The notes under the pieces are model-generated. The model was not told the DNA's origin, did not search any database, and saw only the letters and a list, made by a program, of their open reading frames with translations. 7,703 nucleotides of DNA from Syntrophaceae bacterium CG2_30_49_12 (lineage in GTDB: Bacteria > Desulfobacterota > Syntrophia > Syntrophales > CG2-30-49-12), in contig MNZP01000176.1 of NCBI GenBank assembly GCA_001873675.1, positions 1 through 7,703 on the forward strand. The letters are read 5' to 3'. Position numbers and translations under genes: made by a program. Of this stretch, positions 5,155-7,703 are shown piece after piece; position 1 is the first letter of the stretch; every line of letters starts with the position of its first letter.

Positions 5155-6825
5155 ATGATGGACACATTTGGCATGACCGATTTTCACAAGAAAATAAAAT
5201 ACCCTTTCGCCCTATTGATTCTCTTGATGGTTGCGGGAGTTTACCTGTTCGTTAATGCAACGGGCGGCATCAAGTACGTATTTTCTCATTCGATGTATTT
5301 GCCAATCGTCCTGGCCGCCATTATTTTTGGTGTAAGAGGGGGGCTGCTGATTGGAATACTCGGCGGTCTGGTTTTAGGTCCATACATGCCGATAGACACC
5401 GTCACGGGTGAACCACAAGAGACTATTAACTGGTTGTACCGGATAGGTTTTTTCTCTCTTGTCGGCTTGACCGTAGGCTTTGCCAGTGACCGGGCGATTT
5501 TTTATCTGAAGAAAATCAAATGGCTCGCCAATCATGATGAACCTACAGGACTACCTAACAGCCGTATGATGGGAAAATTCATCCGGAGCCTGCCCGATCC
5601 GTTCGGAAGTAGCCGTGGATCGCATTTCTTGTTGGGTATTGCGCTGTCGAATGCGGTCGAAATTGAAATGAACTTTGGGGCAAACGCTGTTCATCACGTA
5701 CTTTCCCAACTGGCCGGTTTAGCCCGAAGTGAATTGCCGTGCAACCCGCCCGTGTGCCGTATAAGTCCAAACTGCCTTGGGGTAATTCTGCGAAATACAA
5801 GCGAGGCCGATATGATGCGGCTGACGGCAAATTTGGTGAAGGCGCTCAAAAAACCGATCGCCTTCGGCGATCTGCACCTTCACTGCGATGCTTACCTCGG
5901 AGGCGTGGTATTGGAAGGAGTTATCGATGAACCGAGAGCGTACATCGAAAAAACACGCTTTGCTGTATCTGTAGCGGCTACAAAAAAACAATACGATACT
6001 ATCTTCATCAGCCAGGAGAATGATGCCAAGGTCAGGGAAAATATTGAATTGCTGGGCGAACTGCCACACGCACTGGAGGCCAGGGAGATAGCCATGCATT
6101 ACCAGCCAAAGGTGTTAGCGCAAACAGGATATATCTGCGGTGTCGAGGCGCTCATGCGTTGGAATCACCCTGTTCGTGGGAAGATACCCCCCAACCTGTT
6201 CATCCCGCGCGCCGAGGAAAGCACGCTTATTGATCAGGTTACGTTTTTTGCGATCGACCAGGCGCTCGGCCAACTGGCGAGATGGGAAAAAGATGGCATA
6301 ACCGGCATGCGAATGGCAGTGAATATCTCAACGCGAAATATTATGCATCGTGATTTCGCCAACACCGTTCAGCAACTACTGGATAGCCACGGCGTAAATG
6401 GAGAACGCCTGGAGCTGGAAATTACCGAGACCTCGTTCATGGAATATGTCGAAAGCAGCTTAGAAAAGCTGGCTACTCTATCTAAATCCAGCATCATTCT
6501 AACGATAGATGATTTTGGTACGGGTTATTCATCACTGCAATACCTAGCCAAGTTGCCTGTTTCAGTAATCAAGATCGATCAAGCATTTGTTCGCGGGCTG
6601 CCAACTGACATCGGATCGATGCATATTGTGGAAGTGGCCATAAATCTAGCTCACAAACTGGGCATGACAGCTGTTGCGGAAGGGGTGGAGACCAGAGCAG
6701 CATATGATTATCTCAGGAATACTGGTTGCGAAATATTACAGGGGTATTATGTGAGTCTGCCGATCACGGCCGGTGAATTCGAGAAGCTATACAATCAATA
6801 CGGCGGACAGCTTTTGGAAGTATAG
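5155..6825 (+). CDS. Membrane-bound EAL c-di-GMP phosphodiesterase
   Basis: Predicted inner-membrane enzyme that linearises cyclic di-GMP, lowering the signal that favours biofilm over motility. Four likely membrane segments lie at about 17-34, 45-60, 62-78 and 93-111; the YLPIVLAAIIFGVRGG stretch resembles a small integral-membrane sensor. A degenerate GGDEF domain follows (about 122-285): it opens with NHDEPTGLPNSR (126-137), but the catalytic loop reads SPNCLG (204-209), so it is not a cyclase and may bind GTP or be structural. The EAL domain (about 300-548) looks intact: E331 in EALMRW, N390 in VNIS, E422 in ELEITET, DDFGTGYSSL (452-461), K473, E509 in AEGVET and Q529. ATG codons at 5155 and 5158 are both possible; GAGG at 5147-5150 favours 5158. 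It fills cassette 6 alone, between attC5 and the tandem attC structure. Confidence 0.9.
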   Translation: MMDTFGMTDFHKKIKYPFALLILLMVAGVYLFVNATGGIKYVFSHSMYLPIVLAAIIFGVRGGLLIGILGGLVLGPYMPIDTVTGEPQETINWLYRIGFFSLVGLTVGFASDRAIFYLKKIKWLANHDEPTGLPNSRMMGKFIRSLPDPFGSSRGSHFLLGIALSNAVEIEMNFGANAVHHVLSQLAGLARSELPCNPPVCRISPNCLGVILRNTSEADMMRLTANLVKALKKPIAFGDLHLHCDAYLGGVVLEGVIDEPRAYIEKTRFAVSVAATKKQYDTIFISQENDAKVRENIELLGELPHALEAREIAMHYQPKVLAQTGYICGVEALMRWNHPVRGKIPPNLFIPRAEESTLIDQVTFFAIDQALGQLARWEKDGITGMRMAVNISTRNIMHRDFANTVQQLLDSHGVNGERLELEITETSFMEYVESSLEKLATLSKSSIILTIDDFGTGYSSLQYLAKLPVSVIKIDQAFVRGLPTDIGSMHIVEVAINLAHKLGMTAVAEGVETRAAYDYLRNTGCEILQGYYVSLPITAGEFEKLYNQYGGQLLEV

Positions 6826-6858
6826 AAGTACGCACCGACCAAATAGTGTTGAGAAGAA

Positions 6859-6941
6859 AGCTAACAACCGCTTCGAGCCCGACGTGCTTACCCTTCCGCT
6901 GCGCTCCCAGGGCAAACCGCGGCTCAAGCAGAACGTTCGCG
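6859..6941 (+). repeat. attC6a recombination site
   Basis: An 83-base attC-like palindrome. AGCTAAC (6859-6865) opens it and GTTCGCG (6935-6941) closes it, the latter poor in the last three bases. The left arm CGCTTCGAGCCCG pairs with the reverse complement of the right arm, TGCTTGAGCCGCG, with a spare C in the left arm. The loop is longer than in attC1-3. The site follows the EAL gene stop by 33 bases. Confidence 0.7.
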
Positions 6942-7109
6942 GCACGCCTGCGGCGCGCCGCGAACGGGGCGAGCTGAGCTTCGCTCCAGCACCTGTTCTT
7001 CAGGCCGCCGCAGGCGGCCTTTCGAACAATCGCTGGAGCACTTAGCGGCCTAAGAACGGCAACAGGGCCGCCGTCTTAGGCTGCACGCGCTCAGCTCGCC
7101 CCGTTAGAC
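6935..7109 (+). repeat. Nested palindromes, attC6b-like structure
   Basis: A very GC-rich region. GTTCGCGGC (6935-6943) and GCCGCGAAC (6957-6965) form a perfect nine-base hairpin joining attC6a to a second structure. The outer stem AACGGGGCGAGCTGAGC (6963-6979) pairs perfectly over 17 bases with 7089-7105 and ends in GTTAGAC (7103-7109), a perfect GTTRRRY core. Inside lie GCTCCAGC/GCTGGAGC (6983-6990 with 7032-7039), the hairpin AGGCCGCC-GCA-GGCGGCCT (7002-7020), and a further hairpin GCGGCCTAAGAACGGC with GCCGTCTTAGGCTGC (7045-7060, 7070-7084). The right boundary probably starts cassette 7 (from 7104). No gene lies in 6826-7143. Confidence 0.6.
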
Positions 7110-7130
7110 ATAAGCAATGAAAGAATATCA

Positions 7131-7138
7131 AAGGGAGA
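7131..7138 (+). promoter_or_regulatory. RBS fixing the hicB start
   Basis: AAGGGAGA, five bases before the ATG at 7144. It picks this start over the in-frame ATG at 7117, which has no Shine-Dalgarno and lies only eight bases from the attC core. Confidence 0.7.
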
Positions 7139-7143
7139 AATCT

Positions 7144-7335
7144 ATGAAAATAAATATTGTCTATAAAGAGGGGGAAGGATGGTTTGTTGGGCATATACAA
7201 GAATACCCTGATTATGAAAGTCAAGGAAAGACCTTGGAGGAATTGAGAGAGAACTTAATAGAAATCTACGATGATATTAGCAAAGGTTTAGTGCCCGATG
7301 CAAAACCTTTCCAGGTATTGGAAGTAGCAATTTGA
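7144..7335 (+). CDS. hicB: HicB-family antitoxin
   Basis: A short (63-residue) HicB antitoxin with the partial RNase-H-like fold that binds HicA and blocks its mRNA cleavage. The diagnostic pattern is clear: GEGWFVGHIQEYPDYESQGK (10-29) followed by TLEELRENLIEIYDD (30-44). It has no C-terminal DNA-binding domain, as in other minimal HicB proteins. The start at 7144 rests on its strong ribosome binding site. The stop overlaps the hicA start as TTGA (7332-7335), giving coupled translation. The order is antitoxin first, the reverse of the common hicA-hicB order but known for this family. Confidence 0.85.
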   Translation: MKINIVYKEGEGWFVGHIQEYPDYESQGKTLEELRENLIEIYDDISKGLVPDAKPFQVLEVAI

Positions 7336-7661
7336 AAAGAAAAAAACTACTTAAAATCATTGTATCAACTGGTTGTGTTTTTATGCGTCATGGTGCCAAT
7401 CATGATTGGTACAAAAATCCCCAAACGGGTAAGAGTCAGCCTATTCCAAGGCACACAGAAATTGAAGAAGGCCTCGCTAGCGGTAGGAACGACCTGGGTG
7501 GCAAGCAAACCCGGAGGCCTGAACATAAAGGAATGACTGCAGCCCCGAAATTAGAGCCCCGTACTGAAGTCGTTGTACGGGATATTGTGGGAAGCCGACC
7601 TTGTCCTAACGGGGGGGAAGGCCGATGTTCCTATGGGAAGAAACGGGTAAGTGCACCGTAG
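7332..7661 (+). CDS. hicA: HicA toxin with replaced C-terminus
   Basis: HicA is a small double-stranded-RNA-binding-fold ribonuclease that cleaves mRNA. Residues 1-49 match the family well: KRKKLLKIIVSTGCVFMRHG, then NHDWYKNP with the catalytic His at 24, and PIPRHTEIEEGLA. A complete HicA normally continues with about ten residues such as a KILKDLG-like end. Here the frame changes character after A49 (codon 7476-7478) and runs 60 more residues through sequence that looks like structured RNA and not protein, up to a TAG at 7659-7661. So the last helix is lost or replaced and toxin activity is doubtful. It begins with TTG overlapping the hicB stop. HicA identity is secure; the tail is most likely not a native part of the protein. 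Confidence 0.8.
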   Translation: MKRKKLLKIIVSTGCVFMRHGANHDWYKNPQTGKSQPIPRHTEIEEGLASGRNDLGGKQTRRPEHKGMTAAPKLEPRTEVVVRDIVGSRPCPNGGEGRCSYGKKRVSAP

Positions 7662-7703
7662 GAACCCACCGGGGTAGGGGTCCAGGCATCCGGGGAAAGA
7701 CTC
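7479..7703 (+). mobile_element. Possible group II intron 5' part or similar structured insertion
   Basis: Sequence after the hicA break, running off the window. It is GC-rich and dense in stems: CTGGGT with ACCCGG (7493-7513), CCCGTAC with GTACGGG (7558-7564, 7575-7581; ten-base loop), and GTTCCTATGG with CCGTAGGAAC (7627-7636, 7656-7665; one G-T pair). There is no plausible gene. Such a series of helices with GAAA and purine-rich loops is like domain I of a bacterial group II intron, and certain group II introns are known to insert in or near integron attC sites. I cannot see a perfect GTGYG intron start; GTAGG at 7483 is the closest. The right part (reverse transcriptase, domains V-VI) lies outside the window, so this is inference. 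It could also be another non-coding element or a recombination junction. Confidence 0.42.

Noticed and set aside
5719..6099. 126-codon minus-strand frame inside the EAL gene
   Set aside because: Antisense to a gene with intact catalytic motifs; no family resemblance.
6773..7045. 90-codon plus-strand frame running from the end of the EAL gene through attC6
   Set aside because: Mostly made of palindromic attC sequence; composition follows the repeat, and no start signal is present.
1..7703. CRISPR array or tRNA/rRNA genes
   Set aside because: The repeats present differ from each other and are spaced by genes, as attC sites are; no cloverleaf or rRNA-like segment was seen.

Overview
The window is an internal stretch of an integron gene-cassette array. 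Seven gene units, all on the + strand, are each followed or separated by an attC-type recombination site. Each site is an imperfect palindrome bounded by a TAAC/CAAC-type left end and a GTT-type right end, usually with unpaired extrahelical bases on one arm. No integrase gene, attI site or housekeeping neighbourhood is visible, so the array continues at least to the right and probably to the left. The host cannot be named. Cassette arrays of this kind, a remnant resembling REP-associated transposase (RAYT) repeats and the protein families suggest an environmental proteobacterium, but this is inference. Base composition changes from cassette to cassette (AT-rich cassettes 1 and 7, intermediate nuclease, PFK and EAL cassettes, a very GC-rich 6859-7105), as expected for genes collected from different sources.

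Layout. Cassette 1 (to about 919) carries a restriction-fold (PD-(D/E)XK, VSR-like) endonuclease and ends in attC1 (866-925). Cassette 2 (about 920-2011) carries a zinc-ribbon/HTH/nuclease gene broken by a frameshift near 1501 and ends in attC2 (1961-2017). Cassette 3 (2012-2700) is a BrnT toxin with its antitoxin, ending in attC3 (2647-2706). Cassette 4 (2701-3568) is a DUF4258 toxin-like gene translationally coupled to a YgiT-type zinc-finger antitoxin, then a remnant of RAYT/REP-like repeats and a long 132-bp attC4 (3443-3574). Cassette 5 (3569-5122) is a 481-residue phosphofructokinase, ending in attC5 (5070-5128). Cassette 6 (from 5123) is a membrane-anchored EAL-domain c-di-GMP phosphodiesterase, followed by an unusual tandem structure of one ordinary attC (6859-6941) and one elaborate palindrome (6959-7109). 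Cassette 7 (from 7104) is a HicB-HicA toxin-antitoxin pair. Its hicA reading frame leaves the family consensus after residue 49 and runs into GC-rich, hairpin-dense sequence that looks like the 5' part of a group II intron or another structured RNA element.

How the parts relate. The genes do not form a pathway. They are independent mobile modules held together by the recombination system. Three toxin-antitoxin pairs fit the known role of such cassettes in stabilising large arrays. The two nucleases could serve defence. The phosphofructokinase and the c-di-GMP phosphodiesterase are unusual cargo that would change central metabolism or lifestyle signalling if expressed.
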